Shown: in pieces, positions 13,848-24,682 of the stretch
Layout of the letters: every line of letters begins with the position of its first letter
How positions within the stretch are numbered: position 1 is the stretch's first letter
Assembly (NCBI RefSeq): GCF_035818615.1
Contig: NZ_JAYKZY010000002.1
Span: 2,501 to 66,500, forward strand
DNA: 64,000 nucleotides
Reading direction: 5' to 3'
Origin: Sphingobium sp. CR2-8
Lineage (GTDB): Bacteria > Pseudomonadota > Alphaproteobacteria > Sphingomonadales > Sphingomonadaceae
Translations under genes and position numbers: made by a program
Notes under the pieces: generated by a model
Told to the model about the DNA's origin: nothing
Database searches by the model: none
The model's input: the letters and a program-made list of their open reading frames with translations, nothing else

Positions 13848-15919
13848 TATCCCTCCACACCCAACTGCCACAGGATGAAGGCGAATTCTTCGGCCGTCTC
13901 GTGCAGGCTTTCGAACCGGCCCGACTTGCCGCCATGGCCCGCGCCCATATTCGTCTTGAGCAGCAGGATATTATCGTCGGTCTTGGTGGCGCGCAGCTTC
14001 GCTACCCATTTGGCCGGCTCCCAATAGGTCACGCGCGGATCGTTCAGCCCGGCCGTCACCATGAGCGGCGGATAGGCCTGCGCGCTGACATGGCTATAGG
14101 GATCATAGCTGCGGATCGTGTGGAACGCGGCCTCATCCTCGATCGGATTGCCCCATTCGGGCCATTCGCCCGGCGTCAGCGGCAAAGTCTCGTCCAGCAT
14201 GGTGTTGAGCACGTCGACGAACGGTACATGCGCTACAACCGCGCCCCACAGGTCGGGATCGGAGTTGACCACCGCGCCCATCAGCTCGCCGCCCGCCGAT
14301 CCGCCCGAAATGCTGATCCTGCCCTTCGACGTATAGCCGAGGTCGATGAGTCCCTTCGCCACGTCCACGAAATCGGTGAACGTGTTGACCCGCTTGTCCA
14401 GCTTCCCGTCGAGATACCATTGCTGGCCCAGGTCGTCGCCACCGCGAATATGCGCCAGCGCAAAGGCGAAGCCGCGATCCAGCAGCGACAGGCGGCTGGT
14501 GGAGAATCCCGGCTCCATCGCCAGGCCATAGGCGCCATAGCCATAGAGATGCAGCGGCGCGCTGCCGTCGCGGGGGAGATCGGCGGGATAGACGATCGAT
14601 ACCGGGATCTCCGTGCCGTCCCGTGCGGTGATCATCAGACGCTCGGTGGCGTAGCGGCTGGCGTCATAGCCCGATGGGATTTCCTGCATTTTCAGGACGT
14701 CCAACTCGCCGGTCGCCAAATGATAGTCGTAGATGGTGTCGGGCGTGACCATCGATTCATAACCGATGCGCAGCTTCGTCACGTCATATTCGGGATTGTC
14801 GTCCAGGCTCGCGGAATAGCTCGCTTCGGGGAAGGGGATGCGCTTTGGCCTGTGGGTCGCATAATCGCGCAATTCGATCTGGTCCAGGCCGTCCTGCCGC
14901 CCTTCGGTCACGTAGAAGCTCTTGAACAGCGTGAAATCGGTCAGGTAGAAATGATCGTCGGGCGCGATTACTTCATCCCACTGGTCCGGCGCGTCCAGCT
15001 TCGCCTTCACCAGCCGGAAATTGGGATGAACGTCGTTGGTTTTGATATAGAGCGTGCCCTCATGCTCATCGACATCATATTCGCGGCCGGGCTTGCGCGC
15101 CGCCACCCGTAAAGGCGTGGCGGTCGGGTCGTCGGACGGTATCAGCCACGCTTCGCTGGTCACATGGTCCCCGGTCGCAATGACGATCCACTTTTCCGAG
15201 GAGGTAAGGCCGATCGAAACGCGGAACCCCTCGTCATCCTCATGGAACAGTTCGACGTCGCGCGCGACATCCTGCCCCAGCCAGTGCAGCCGCGCATTGT
15301 CGGTCCGCCAATTCTCATTGGCCAGACCGTAGAGCAGCCCCTTGCTGTCTGCGGTCCAGACCAACGAAGACAGCGTGTCGGGAATGACCTCGGGCAATAT
15401 GTCGCCGGTCAGCAGATCCTTGATCCGCGCCTCGAACCGCTCCGACCCGTTGATGTCGATCGCATAGGCCAGATAGCGCCCGTCGGGGCTGACCGACATC
15501 GCGCCCAGCCGGAAATACGCATGGCCCTCCGCCAGCGCCGGTTCGTCCAGGATCAGTTGGTCCTCACCGCCTGCAACGGGACGCCGAAACCATTTGCGAT
15601 ATTGCGCCCCGGTTTCGAATGCGCGCCAATAGACATAGTCGCCGTCCTTCTGCGGGACCGACTGGTCGTCTTCCTTGATCCGCCCTTTCATCTCGGCAAA
15701 CAGTGTGTCGAGCAAAGGCTTGTGCGGCGCCATCGCGCCTTCGAACCAGCTATTCTCCGCCTCCAGATAGGCCAGCACGTCCTTGTCCTTCACGTCCGGA
15801 TATCCCGGATCGCGCAGCCATGCCCAGGGATCGTCCACGGTGACGCCATGATGCGTGAAACTATGCGAACGGCGCTCGGCGATGGGGGGCAGGGAAGGGG
15901 GCTGCGTTTGATCGGTCAT
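13847..15919 (-). CDS. ptrB: Oligopeptidase B (S9A)
   Basis: This 690-residue cytoplasmic serine peptidase cleaves short peptides after Arg or Lys. It lacks a signal peptide. The N-terminal propeller carries the typical start HHGVTVDDPWAWLRD. The hydrolase domain shows ISGGSAGGELMGAVV with the nucleophile serine, and the acid and histidine are in NDPRVTYWEPAKWVAKLR and GHGGKSGR. Length matches the family. It is co-transcribed with the thioesterase gene and is divergent from the aminopeptidase P gene across about 110 bp, so the two peptidases may share a promoter region. Confidence 0.95.
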   Translation of the reverse strand: MTDQTQPPSLPPIAERRSHSFTHHGVTVDDPWAWLRDPGYPDVKDKDVLAYLEAENSWFEGAMAPHKPLLDTLFAEMKGRIKEDDQSVPQKDGDYVYWRAFETGAQYRKWFRRPVAGGEDQLILDEPALAEGHAYFRLGAMSVSPDGRYLAYAIDINGSERFEARIKDLLTGDILPEVIPDTLSSLVWTADSKGLLYGLANENWRTDNARLHWLGQDVARDVELFHEDDEGFRVSIGLTSSEKWIVIATGDHVTSEAWLIPSDDPTATPLRVAARKPGREYDVDEHEGTLYIKTNDVHPNFRLVKAKLDAPDQWDEVIAPDDHFYLTDFTLFKSFYVTEGRQDGLDQIELRDYATHRPKRIPFPEASYSASLDDNPEYDVTKLRIGYESMVTPDTIYDYHLATGELDVLKMQEIPSGYDASRYATERLMITARDGTEIPVSIVYPADLPRDGSAPLHLYGYGAYGLAMEPGFSTSRLSLLDRGFAFALAHIRGGDDLGQQWYLDGKLDKRVNTFTDFVDVAKGLIDLGYTSKGRISISGGSAGGELMGAVVNSDPDLWGAVVAHVPFVDVLNTMLDETLPLTPGEWPEWGNPIEDEAAFHTIRSYDPYSHVSAQAYPPLMVTAGLNDPRVTYWEPAKWVAKLRATKTDDNILLLKTNMGAGHGGKSGRFESLHETAEEFAFILWQLGVEG

Positions 15920-16031
15920 TAACTATCCATGGTCCAGACGGGGTCATGCGCTGGAATAAGCGCGCTCATCCCTCTATGTTGTCGGCATGATGGCCGATGC
16001 AAGAGGCCCGACATGATCCAAGGGAATAGTG

Positions 16032-17813
16032 ATGTCCAGTTATGAAGACCGCCTGAAGGCCCTGCGCGCGCAATTGGTGCGCCAGACGCTGGACGGTTTC
16101 GTGGTGCCGCTGACCGACGAGCATATGAGCGAATATGTCGGCGCATACGCGCAGCGGCTCGCCTGGCTAACCGGCTTTCAGGGGTCGGCGGGCAGCGCGG
16201 TTGTGCTGCCGCAGGAAGCCGCGATCTTCGTGGACGGCCGCTACACGCTCCAGGTGCGCGAGCAGGTGGACGGCGCCCATTGGCAGTATGAAAGCGTGCC
16301 GCAGACATCGATCGCCGCCTGGCTGAAGGATCATGCGGGGCAGGGCGCACGGATCGGCTACGACCCCTGGCTCCACACCCGCGCCTGGGTGAGCCAGGCG
16401 ACGCAGGCGCTGGCGGCGAAGGGCGCGGAACTGGTGGCGGTGGATACCAACCCGGTCGACGCGATCTGGCCCGATCGCCCCGCGCGCAGCGCCGCCAAGC
16501 TGGTGGTGCATGATGATCGCTTCGCGGGTCAGTCGGCGGCGGAAAAACGCGCCGCCATGGCCGACTGGCTAACGGAGAAAAAGGCCGACGCGGTGGTCCT
16601 GTCGGCGCTCGATTCGATCGCCTGGACCTTCAATATTCGCGGAAAGGATGTGGACCGCACGCCCGTCGCGCTCGCTTATGCCATCGTCCATGCCGACGCG
16701 ACCGCCGACCTATATGTCGCGCCGGAGAAGATGGACGAGGCCGTCGTCCAGCATCTGGGCAATGCGGTGCGCGTGCATGATCGTGCAGCCTTCGCCGCCG
16801 CGCTGGAGGATTTTTCGGGCAAGACCGTGGTCGCCGATCCCGAACGCGCCGTCGCCGCCATCTTCAACGGTCTGGACGCGGGCGGCGCGACCATCCTGTC
16901 GCTGCGCGATCCCGCCGTCCTGCCCAAGGCGATCAAGAACCCCACCGAAATCGCCGGGCACAAGGCGGCGCAGGCGCGCGACGGCGCGGCGCTCAGCCGC
17001 TTCCTGCACTGGGTCGCGGTCCAAGCGCCCAAGGGCGGCCTGACCGAACTGTCCGCCTCCGACCGGCTGGAGGCGTTTCGCAAGGACACCGGCCTGCTCG
17101 AAGACTTGTCCTTCGACACGATCAGTGGCGCTGGGCCGAACGGCGCCGTCGTTCATTACCGTGCCGAGGAAAAGACCAACCGTCCGATCGAACGGAACAG
17201 CCTCTATCTGGTTGATTCGGGCGGCCAGTATCGCGACGGCACCACCGACGTCACCCGCACGCTGGCGATCGGCACGCCGACCCCGGAAATGCGCCGCCGT
17301 TTCACCCTGGTGCTCAAAGGGCATATCGCGCTGGCGCGCGCCGTCTTCCCGAAGGGCACCCGCGGCGGCCAGCTCGACATATTGGCGCGTCAGTATCTTT
17401 GGGCCGAGGGGCTGGATTACGCCCATGGCACCGGCCATGGCGTCGGCAGCTTCCTGTCGGTGCATGAAGGGCCGCAGCGGATCGCGACTTTCGGCGGCGG
17501 GGACGAACCGCTGGCGGCGGGCATGATCCTTTCGAACGAACCGGGTTATTACAAGACCGGCGAATATGGCATCCGTATCGAAAATCTGGTGCTGGTCGAG
17601 GATCGCGCGGTCCCCGGCGCGGAAAAGGATATGCTGGGGTTCCAGACGCTGACCTTCGCCCCCATCGATCGCACGCTGATTGTCACCGACCTGCTCGGCG
17701 TTGAAGAGCGCGACTGGGTCGACGCCTATCATGAATTGGTGCTGAAACTGGTCGGTCCGCAGCTGGACGGCGATGCCCTCGCCTGGCTCCAGGCGGCCTG
17801 CGCGCCGCTTTAA
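16032..17813 (+). CDS. pepP: Xaa-Pro aminopeptidase (aminopeptidase P, M24B)
   Basis: This cytoplasmic metallopeptidase of 593 residues removes the first residue from peptides with proline second. The ATG at 16032 (MSSYEDRLKALRAQL) is preferred to a GTG one codon before, with AGGGAA upstream. It has the three-domain long form: two creatinase-like N-terminal domains, then the pita-bread fold from about residue 310. Metal ligands are visible in YLVDSGGQYRDGTTDVTRT (two Asp), GTGHGVGSFLSVHEGP (His) and the glutamates in SNEPGYY and IRIENLVLV. The symbol is used for the activity; the long form is closer to eukaryotic cytosolic APP than to E. coli PepP. Confidence 0.94.
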   Translation: MSSYEDRLKALRAQLVRQTLDGFVVPLTDEHMSEYVGAYAQRLAWLTGFQGSAGSAVVLPQEAAIFVDGRYTLQVREQVDGAHWQYESVPQTSIAAWLKDHAGQGARIGYDPWLHTRAWVSQATQALAAKGAELVAVDTNPVDAIWPDRPARSAAKLVVHDDRFAGQSAAEKRAAMADWLTEKKADAVVLSALDSIAWTFNIRGKDVDRTPVALAYAIVHADATADLYVAPEKMDEAVVQHLGNAVRVHDRAAFAAALEDFSGKTVVADPERAVAAIFNGLDAGGATILSLRDPAVLPKAIKNPTEIAGHKAAQARDGAALSRFLHWVAVQAPKGGLTELSASDRLEAFRKDTGLLEDLSFDTISGAGPNGAVVHYRAEEKTNRPIERNSLYLVDSGGQYRDGTTDVTRTLAIGTPTPEMRRRFTLVLKGHIALARAVFPKGTRGGQLDILARQYLWAEGLDYAHGTGHGVGSFLSVHEGPQRIATFGGGDEPLAAGMILSNEPGYYKTGEYGIRIENLVLVEDRAVPGAEKDMLGFQTLTFAPIDRTLIVTDLLGVEERDWVDAYHELVLKLVGPQLDGDALAWLQAACAPL

Positions 17814-17956
17814 CCCTCGTCGTTCGGCTCATCGGCGGGAGGGGGCGGCGGCGCGCCCTCCCGCGTCGCTTCCCGGCTCTGCGCCTTGCGCCGACGCAGA
17901 TTGTCGCGCAGCGCCTGCGCCAGCCGTGTCTTTTTCTCGTCCTGCGTTTCAGCCAT
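17810..17956 (-). CDS. Small charged conserved protein, 48 aa
   Basis: A 48-residue frame starts MAETQDEKKTRLAQALRDNL and continues RRRKAQSREATREG before a proline run and an acidic end (ADEPNDEG). Its stop overlaps the convergent aminopeptidase stop. The strongly charged helical first half followed by a flexible acidic tail is typical of a small sphingomonad protein seen in many genomes. I know no function. The composition is that of a coding frame, with no rare codons. Confidence 0.7.
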   Translation of the reverse strand: MAETQDEKKTRLAQALRDNLRRRKAQSREATREGAPPPPPADEPNDEG

Positions 17957-18072
17957 GGCGTGGGCTTAAGCAAAATGCGCCGTCGGCCGCAACCCGCCTT
18001 GACATCGGCCCGGGGGGCGGCCATAGGCCCGGCCTCCGAAGCGCGAACAGCGCCTCGGGACAGAAATAGAGT

Positions 18073-18147
<75 letters not shown>

Positions 18148-18170
18148 TTTCTCCCCCGAACATCCCAAAG

Positions 18171-18440
18171 TCATAACATCGCCCAGGCGGCTAGCGCCAT
18201 CGCCTGCCCGGCGACGATCAGCCACAGCAGGGTCGAGAAGGGCTGCTTGCGCGTCTTGTGCCGAAAGACATGGCGGCCGACCAATGCCCCCGCCGTGCCG
18301 CCCACCAGCGCCCACAGAAGCAGCGTTCGTTCGGCAACGCGCCGCGCACCTGTTCGCGCACGCCGCTTGTCCGTCCCGAACAGGGCGAAGGCGATCAGGT
18401 TCGCCAGCAGCAGGGCCAAGCCCAGGGATAGCATCCACAT
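18171..18440 (-). CDS. DUF1294 family membrane protein
   Basis: About 89 residues from the ATG chosen here (MWMLSLGLALLLANLIAFAL); the methionine two codons later is equally possible. It has two to three transmembrane helices and the DUF1294 landmarks FALFGTDKRRAR, RVAERTLLLWALVGGTAGALVG and HKTRKQPFSTLLW. The open frame extends back into the TonB receptor gene, which ends 13 nt before this start, so the two are probably one transcript. The family is widespread and its function is unknown. Confidence 0.85.
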   Translation of the reverse strand: MWMLSLGLALLLANLIAFALFGTDKRRARTGARRVAERTLLLWALVGGTAGALVGRHVFRHKTRKQPFSTLLWLIVAGQAMALAAWAML

Positions 18441-18453
18441 CGCCCGGATCGCG

Positions 18454-20484
18454 TCAGCCTGTGAAGCTGACACCGATCCACAGGGTGCGTGGCGTGCCCA
18501 GGTCCATAGACCCACCCGCATTGCGGGTGACGACCCGTTCATCGAATAGGTTCTCGCCGCGCGCCACCAGGCTGACGCCATGGCCGACCGGCAGACGCGC
18601 GATCGCATCCAGTGTCAGCGCGTCGGGCAGGATGTCGCTTTGGAGGTCGTCCTCGAACTGCCGGGCGACGTAGCGCAGCGTGGTCGACAACGATGGCCCC
18701 TGCGCCGGGCTGTAGGCGATCGTCGCGCTGGCCGCATGGCGCGGACTTTGCGCGGGCGTAAGGCCGTCGAATGCCGCGCTGGGCGCGTGGACGCTGCTGT
18801 GGCTATAGGCATAGGATGCCGACAGGCGGATATCGCCCAGCGCCGCCGCCGCAGTCAATTCGATGCCCTTGGCGACGATGCGATCGACATTCCGGCGCTG
18901 GCGTATGTTGGTCGCGATTGTGACATTGGCGATGGCGTTGTCCAGCCGGTTGTAGAAAGCGGTGGCGGACAGGGTGACGCCCGACAGCGGCGTCAGGTCG
19001 ATGCCGGCCTCCGCCCCCTTCAGTTTCTCCGGATTCAGTGCGGCATTGGCCTGCGTCGTGATCGGAAAGACCACGAACGGCCGGTAAAGTTCATTGAGCG
19101 TCGGCAGGCGAAAGCCGCTATAGGCCGCCGTGCGCAGCGCGATCGCGTCGTTCGCGCGATAGAGCGCCCCGATCCGGCCCGACATGGCCCAGTCCGATCG
19201 GTTAGCAAAGTCGCCGCCCGTCGTCGCGCCGCTGGTCGCGCTGACCTGACGATAGAAGCCTTGGCGGATCGACCAGCGATCCCCCCGTACGCCGCCGGTC
19301 AGCACCAGCTTGCCCCCAAGACCTTCCGGCGTCCAGTCATCCTCGGCAAAGACGCCTGTGGCCCACTGGTTGCCGCCCGCGTGGCGCAGGAAGGTGCGCG
19401 GATTGCCCGCGACATTGGCGTTATAGGCGTCCTCATACAGGTCGCCAGTGGCGAAGCGGCTATCGATGCCCAGTCGCAGCACATGGTCCGGGCCGACCGG
19501 CGGGCGGATCTCGATCTTGCCGCCGATGCCCGTCGATGGCGTGTTGCGCTGGTCCAGCGATTTGCGAAAAGGCGCGCTGGACGCAATCACGATGTTGGAA
19601 AAGTTGCGCGCCTGGATATAGGCCAGCGCATCGACCTGCCACGATCCGCGGTGGATATAGCGGACGCTGGCGTCCTGCCCCTGGCTCATACTGTCCGCGC
19701 CTGCAAAGCGCAGCGTACGATGATCCTCGAACAGGGTCGCGCGAAACTGGAGTTCGGATATGGCGGACAGCGGCGCGACCGCGCGGATATTGGTCGACCA
19801 GCCATTATAGGCGGCTGGCACGGTGGCGGCGACGCGCTGATCCCGGGGCGTGGTCTGAAAACCGTCACCCCGGTCCCACCGCCCCGATAGCGAGACATAA
19901 CCGCCGCCCAGATCCCGGGTCAGGCCTGCGGACATTTCCGTCGCATCGCGGCTGCCATAGAAAGCGCTGGCGGAAAAGTTGGGCAACTGGTCGCGCGTCG
20001 CGCTGGCCAGTTCGATCGCTCCGGCGACCGCCCCCGCGCCGAACGCGCCAATGCCACCACCACGCGTTACGCGCATGACGGAAAGCCGGTCGGACACCAG
20101 CGCGCTGAAAGGGATATAGCCGAAGAAGGGGTCCGCCACCGGCACCCCGTCCAGCAGGACCAGCGTACGGCTGGACGCATTGCCGCCCAGCGCGCGCAAG
20201 GTTGCGCCCTGGTTGGAGGGATTGGACGATCGGCTGTCGGACCGGCGAAACTGCTGGAATCCAGCGACATCGCCCAGCGCGCTTTCGATGCGGCCCGACG
20301 CACTGTCGAGCAGCCGCTGCCGGTCGATCACCACCGACCCATAAGCGGGCGTTCCGGGCGGCAGGGGCAGCCCCGTCCCCGTGACGACGATCTGTGCGGC
20401 GTCAACTCGGGATGGCTCAGGCGACTGCGCCAACGCAACGGCAGGCGAAAACATTATGAGCGCAGGCAGAACAGTTATTTTCAC
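18454..20484 (-). CDS. TonB-dependent outer membrane receptor
   Basis: This is a 676-residue TonB-dependent transporter that moves a substrate across the outer membrane. A GTG start at 20484 (VKITVLPALIMFSP) is preferred because AAGGGG lies just before it and a signal peptide follows, ending ALAQ. The plug domain runs to about residue 165 and contains NQGATLRALGGNASSRTLVLL and GVPVADPFFG. The beta-barrel follows, with the usual NPEKLKGAEAGID segment, and ends in the aromatic-containing LWIGVSFTG. There is no N-terminal signalling domain. The substrate is unknown; the pao operon lies upstream on the same strand, but the gap and separate start give no proof of a link. Confidence 0.9.
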   Translation of the reverse strand: MKITVLPALIMFSPAVALAQSPEPSRVDAAQIVVTGTGLPLPPGTPAYGSVVIDRQRLLDSASGRIESALGDVAGFQQFRRSDSRSSNPSNQGATLRALGGNASSRTLVLLDGVPVADPFFGYIPFSALVSDRLSVMRVTRGGGIGAFGAGAVAGAIELASATRDQLPNFSASAFYGSRDATEMSAGLTRDLGGGYVSLSGRWDRGDGFQTTPRDQRVAATVPAAYNGWSTNIRAVAPLSAISELQFRATLFEDHRTLRFAGADSMSQGQDASVRYIHRGSWQVDALAYIQARNFSNIVIASSAPFRKSLDQRNTPSTGIGGKIEIRPPVGPDHVLRLGIDSRFATGDLYEDAYNANVAGNPRTFLRHAGGNQWATGVFAEDDWTPEGLGGKLVLTGGVRGDRWSIRQGFYRQVSATSGATTGGDFANRSDWAMSGRIGALYRANDAIALRTAAYSGFRLPTLNELYRPFVVFPITTQANAALNPEKLKGAEAGIDLTPLSGVTLSATAFYNRLDNAIANVTIATNIRQRRNVDRIVAKGIELTAAAALGDIRLSASYAYSHSSVHAPSAAFDGLTPAQSPRHAASATIAYSPAQGPSLSTTLRYVARQFEDDLQSDILPDALTLDAIARLPVGHGVSLVARGENLFDERVVTRNAGGSMDLGTPRTLWIGVSFTG

Positions 20485-20577
20485 GGCGACCCCTTCATCG
20501 CCTCTGTCCCCATTTCCCAAGGCTTTGGCAAACGGAAACGATCTGCATCCGTCCGTCGGAAGGAGGGGGCGACGCCG

Positions 20578-22773
20578 TTACGCCGCCTGCGTCTCCAGCA
20601 GTTTGTCGATCGTCAGGGGATAGTTGCGCAGGCGGATGCCGGTCGCATTATAGATCGCGTTGGCGATCGCCGCGCCCGCGCCGCATATCCCCAGTTCGCC
20701 CACGCCCTTGGCCTTCATCGGCGAACTCTTGTCGTCCAGTTCCTCAATGAACAGCACATCCTGTTCGGGAATGTCGGCATGCACCGGCACCATATATTCG
20801 GCCATGTCGTGATTGACGAAGAAGCCGAAGCGGGTGTCAACGTCCAGCGCCTCCATCAATGCCGCGCCCACGCCCATGGTCATCGCCCCGATCACCTGAC
20901 TGCGCGCGGATTTGGGGTTCAGGATACGCCCGGCGGCAAAGGCGCCGCCCATGCGCCGTACCCGCACTTCGGCGGTATCGATATCGACGCCAACCTCGCA
21001 GAAATGCGCGCCGAAGGTCGCCTGGGCATAGCGCTTATCGAGATCGCCATATTCCATACTGTCTTCGGCCCACACGCCTTCGCGCCCAGCCAGCGCGCCC
21101 AGCGTCTGCGAGTTATTGTCGAACTTCACCAGCCCGTCGTCGAACTGCGCCTTGTCCGCCGGGTAGCCTGCCTTTTCCGCCAGCTTCGTGCGCAAGGCGA
21201 CGGCGGCGGCATAAACGCCCGCCGTCGAACTATTCGCGCCCCATTGCCCGCCCGATCCGGCCGAAGCCGGGAAACGACTGTCGCCCAGCCGCACCACGAC
21301 CTGATCCAGCGTCACGCCCAGCATTTCGGCGGCAGTCTGGCCGATGATGGTATAGCTGCCGGTGCCGATGTCGGTCATGTCGGTTTCGACGATGACCTTG
21401 CCCTGCGCATCGACCCCTATACGCGCGCCCGACTTTGTTATCAGGTTGTTGCGGAAGGCGACGGCCATGCCCATGCCGACCAGCCAGCGCCCGTCCCGGA
21501 CCTGTCCCGGCTTCGTCTGGCGCTTGTCCCATCCAAACCGATCGGCGCCTGCACGCAGGCATTCCACCAGCTTGCGGCTCGAAAAGGGGCGCTGCGGCCC
21601 GGCTTCGGGATCATATTGCACATCGTTGCGGATACGCAGTTCGACCGGATCGACGTTGCAGGCTTCCGCCAGCTCATCCATCGCCACCTCCAGCGCCAGA
21701 AGGCCGACCGCTTCGCCCGGTGCGCGCATGGCATTGCCTTCCGGCAGGTTGAGCGTCACCAGCCGGTGCGCCGTCATCCGATTGGGTCCACGATAGAGCA
21801 GGCGCGTTTGCTGCGCCGCCGTTTCCGGCCCGCCGCCCGGCAGGTCGCCCGACCAGACCTCATGGCCGATCGCATCGATCACGCCATCCTTGTCCGCGCC
21901 GATACGGATGCGCTGGATCGTCGCAGGCCTGTGCGTCGTGTTGTTGGGAATCTGGTGCCGGGCAAGCGCCACCTTGACCGGTCGCCCTACCTGCTTTGCC
22001 CCCAACGCCGCGAGCAGCGCATCGGCGCGCAGGAACAGCTTCGATCCGAACCCGCCGCCGATATAGGGGGACACCAACCGCACATTCTCTTTGGGAATGC
22101 CCAGCGTCTTGGCCACTTCGCCTACGCCCCATGCGATCATCTGGTTGGATGTCCAGAGCGTCAGCTTGTCGCCGTTCCAGGCCGCGGTCGTGGCGTGCGG
22201 CTCCATCATCGCGTGGCTGTGGTCGGGCGTGGTGTAGGTCTGGTCGATCTTCACCGCCGCCTTGGCGAAACCGCCATCGAAATCGCCCGCTGCCGTGTCG
22301 GGGCCGCCACTCTCCGGCTTGACGCCCTTGCCCTGATCGGCCGCCAGACTGAAACGGCCATCTTCGTTGGTATAATCGATCCGCACCAGCTTCGCGGCGT
22401 CCCGCGCATTTTCGAATGTGTCGGCGATGACCAGCGCGACCGCCTGCTCATAATGATCGATCTGCGGCCCGCCCAGCAACGGCGCCGTATTCATCTTGCC
22501 CTTGCCCAGCTTGCCAGCATTGGCGTGGGTGACGATCCCCAACACGCCCGGCGCGGCTTCTGCTGCGCGGAGGTCCATCGCCGCAATCCGCCCCTTGGCG
22601 ATGGCGGACCCGACCATCCAGCCATAGGCGGCATTGGGCGCGGCATCATGGCGTTCATAGGCATAGGGGGCGCTGCCCGTTACCTTGGCGGCGCCGTCGA
22701 TGCGATCATGGGGAATGCCGATCACCCGGCCCTTGTCGATCGGGTTGGTGCCCGCAGCTGTCTCGAACTTCAT
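20578..22773 (-). CDS. paoC: PaoC-like molybdopterin-binding oxidoreductase subunit
   Basis: This 731-residue large subunit belongs to the xanthine oxidase family and holds the molybdenum cofactor where aldehydes or N-heterocycles are hydroxylated. It starts [16 protein letters not shown]. Family motifs are seen: [33 protein letters not shown], the active-site glutamate region [23 protein letters not shown], and [19 protein letters not shown]. Its ATG overlaps the FAD-subunit stop. The set of three with a Tat-exported iron-sulfur subunit matches the periplasmic aldehyde oxidoreductase PaoABC of E. coli. No maturation factor (PaoD/XdhC) is in the window. Confidence 0.9.
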   Translation of the reverse strand: MKFETAAGTNPIDKGRVIGIPHDRIDGAAKVTGSAPYAYERHDAAPNAAYGWMVGSAIAKGRIAAMDLRAAEAAPGVLGIVTHANAGKLGKGKMNTAPLLGGPQIDHYEQAVALVIADTFENARDAAKLVRIDYTNEDGRFSLAADQGKGVKPESGGPDTAAGDFDGGFAKAAVKIDQTYTTPDHSHAMMEPHATTAAWNGDKLTLWTSNQMIAWGVGEVAKTLGIPKENVRLVSPYIGGGFGSKLFLRADALLAALGAKQVGRPVKVALARHQIPNNTTHRPATIQRIRIGADKDGVIDAIGHEVWSGDLPGGGPETAAQQTRLLYRGPNRMTAHRLVTLNLPEGNAMRAPGEAVGLLALEVAMDELAEACNVDPVELRIRNDVQYDPEAGPQRPFSSRKLVECLRAGADRFGWDKRQTKPGQVRDGRWLVGMGMAVAFRNNLITKSGARIGVDAQGKVIVETDMTDIGTGSYTIIGQTAAEMLGVTLDQVVVRLGDSRFPASAGSGGQWGANSSTAGVYAAAVALRTKLAEKAGYPADKAQFDDGLVKFDNNSQTLGALAGREGVWAEDSMEYGDLDKRYAQATFGAHFCEVGVDIDTAEVRVRRMGGAFAAGRILNPKSARSQVIGAMTMGVGAALMEALDVDTRFGFFVNHDMAEYMVPVHADIPEQDVLFIEELDDKSSPMKAKGVGELGICGAGAAIANAIYNATGIRLRNYPLTIDKLLETQAA

Positions 22774-23726
22774 GCCCGTGCCTCCTGCTGCCGATAGAGC
22801 GACGTCAGCGTCCGTTCGACCAGCATCTTCTTGAAATCATTATGTGGGGTCGTACGCGCGCCCGCCAACGCGGCTTCCGCCACGGCCTTTGCGCCCTGTT
22901 TCGCCGCCGTGTCGGCCGCCTCCACCCGCCAAGGCTTCGCACCGATCCCGCCGAATGCAAAGCGCGCGCTGCCATCCTTGCCGAACACCGCCGCTACGGA
23001 GACCAGCGCGAAGGCATAGGAAGCCCGGTCGCGCACTTTGCGATACACATGCGTGCCACCGATGGGTTTTGGCAGGGTGACGGACGTGATCATCTCGCCC
23101 GGTTTCAGCGCCGTCTCCCGCTGTGGCGTCTCGCCGGGCAGCAGATGGAAATCAGCGATCGGAATGGATCGCGTCACGCCGTTCGCGTCGATAGTGTCCA
23201 CTTCGCTGTCCAGCAGCCGCATCGCCACGGCCATGTCGCTGGGATGCTGGGCGATGCAGGCGTCGCTGACGCCCAATATCGCCAGGCTGCGGCTCATCCC
23301 CTGCATCGCGCCGCAGCCGCTGCCGGGCTTACGCTTGTTGCACGGCATACGGGTGTCGTAGAAATAGGGGCATCGCGTTCGCTGCAACAAATTGCCGCCG
23401 GTCGTCGCCTTGTTGCGCAACTGTCCCGATGCGCCGGCCAGTAGCGCCCGGCTCAGCACCGCATAATCGCGCCGCACATCCTTATCGGCCGCCAGATCGG
23501 TATTGCGCACCAGCGCCCCGATGCGCAGCCCGCCTTCGGGCGTCTTCTCGATCCGGTCCAGGCCCAGATGGTTGACGTCGATGAGATGGGTCGGCGTCTC
23601 GATCTGCAACTTCATAAGGTCGAGTAGATTGGTGCCCCCCGCGATGAAGCGTGCGCCCTGGACGGATGCTGCCGCCTTGGCCGCGGCCTTGATGTCGGAC
23701 GGGCGCTCATACGTGAATGGCCTCAT
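22770..23726 (-). CDS. paoB: PaoB-like FAD-binding subunit
   Basis: This 318-residue middle subunit binds FAD and passes electrons from the iron-sulfur protein. FAD-domain motifs are [15 protein letters not shown] and [22 protein letters not shown]. It also has a cysteine cluster, [21 protein letters not shown], which fits the extra [4Fe-4S] centre known for PaoB and absent from ordinary xanthine dehydrogenase FAD subunits. This is good support for the Pao-type call. Both ends overlap neighbouring genes by 4 nt (ATGA), indicating one operon. Confidence 0.92.
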   Translation of the reverse strand: MRPFTYERPSDIKAAAKAAASVQGARFIAGGTNLLDLMKLQIETPTHLIDVNHLGLDRIEKTPEGGLRIGALVRNTDLAADKDVRRDYAVLSRALLAGASGQLRNKATTGGNLLQRTRCPYFYDTRMPCNKRKPGSGCGAMQGMSRSLAILGVSDACIAQHPSDMAVAMRLLDSEVDTIDANGVTRSIPIADFHLLPGETPQRETALKPGEMITSVTLPKPIGGTHVYRKVRDRASYAFALVSVAAVFGKDGSARFAFGGIGAKPWRVEAADTAAKQGAKAVAEAALAGARTTPHNDFKKMLVERTLTSLYRQQEARA

Positions 23727-24358
23727 GCCTTTGCCTCCCCGGCCACGTCACGCATGGCCGCGATGATGTTGGGATAGGCGGCGCAGCGGCAGATATTGCC
23801 GCTCATCCGCTCGCGCAGTTCGCCGTCGCTCATCGCCACCTTGTCCAAGTCATCCGTCGCATGGCTGGGGATGCCTGCTTCGATCTCCTCCAGCACTGCA
23901 ACGGCCGAACAGATCTGGCCCGGGGTGCAATAGCCGCATTGATAGCCGTCATGCACGATGAAGGCCTTTTGCATGGGATGGAGATTTTCCGGCGTACCCA
24001 ATCCTTCGATTGTCGTCACCTTCTCGCCATCATGCATCAACGCCAAGGTCAGACAGCTGTTGATCCGCCGTCCCTCCACGATCACCGTACAGGCGCCGCA
24101 CTGGCCATGGTCGCACCCTTTTTTCGTGCCGGTCAGGTGCAGATGCTCACGCAGCGCGTCGAGCAGGCTGGTGCGCGGGTCGAGTTGCAGATGCACTTCG
24201 CGTCCGTTGACGGTTAGTTCGACGGGCGTCATGGCATTTCCTTCATTGCGGCCTCGCGGCGCGGCGGCGGCATACTGCGTGGACAATAGGGGGGCGGCTG
24301 CCGCGAGTGCCCCACTGCCCCGCAGGAGGCCACGGCGTGTGAGATGGTCGGACGACAT
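23723..24358 (-). CDS. paoA: PaoA-like [2Fe-2S] subunit with Tat signal
   Basis: This 211-residue iron-sulfur subunit is the first gene of the operon. It begins with a twin-arginine leader ([19 protein letters not shown]), so the assembled enzyme should act in the periplasm. Two [2Fe-2S] centres are visible: CDHGQCGAC with a downstream Cys in NSCLTLA, and [10 protein letters not shown] with GNICRCAAY. The layout equals E. coli PaoA. The upstream 320 bp presumably carries the promoter. Confidence 0.93.
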   Translation of the reverse strand: MSSDHLTRRGLLRGSGALAAAAPLLSTQYAAAAPRGRNEGNAMTPVELTVNGREVHLQLDPRTSLLDALREHLHLTGTKKGCDHGQCGACTVIVEGRRINSCLTLALMHDGEKVTTIEGLGTPENLHPMQKAFIVHDGYQCGYCTPGQICSAVAVLEEIEAGIPSHATDDLDKVAMSDGELRERMSGNICRCAAYPNIIAAMRDVAGEAKA

Positions 24359-24682
24359 GGCTGGTCCTCATTGTTGGTTGCAAGTCACTACGAAGGGCGG
24401 CGTAAAACGATCCAGCCGCGCCACGGGATCGCGCAATCTAACAGATGGATGCTAGCCGCCAAGCGTCCGTTCACAGGCGCTGATAAAACCCGATTCGTAA
24501 CGTCTATCCCGCCCACATAAGAGCGGCTACGGACTGGCCCGCACCTAAAGCGCAGAAAATCTTGGGTTTTTATGCCCAGACGGGAGAATTTCACTTTTGT
24601 GCAATTCTTCCCTTGCCCCTTTGCAAAAGCGCTGCTAGTTCCCCGCCACCCGCCGAGAGGGACACATCCTCCGGCCGCCAGA
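24359..24682. other. Intergenic region before paoA, no gene seen
   Basis: The region contains the presumed promoter of the minus-strand pao operon. I see no convincing coding frame, RNA gene or repeat. The stretch near 24590-24640 is relatively AT-rich. Confidence 0.5.

Noticed and set aside
20779..22797. A 672-residue frame antisense to paoC
   Set aside because: Shadow frame rich in His/Arg; paoC on the opposite strand has all family motifs.
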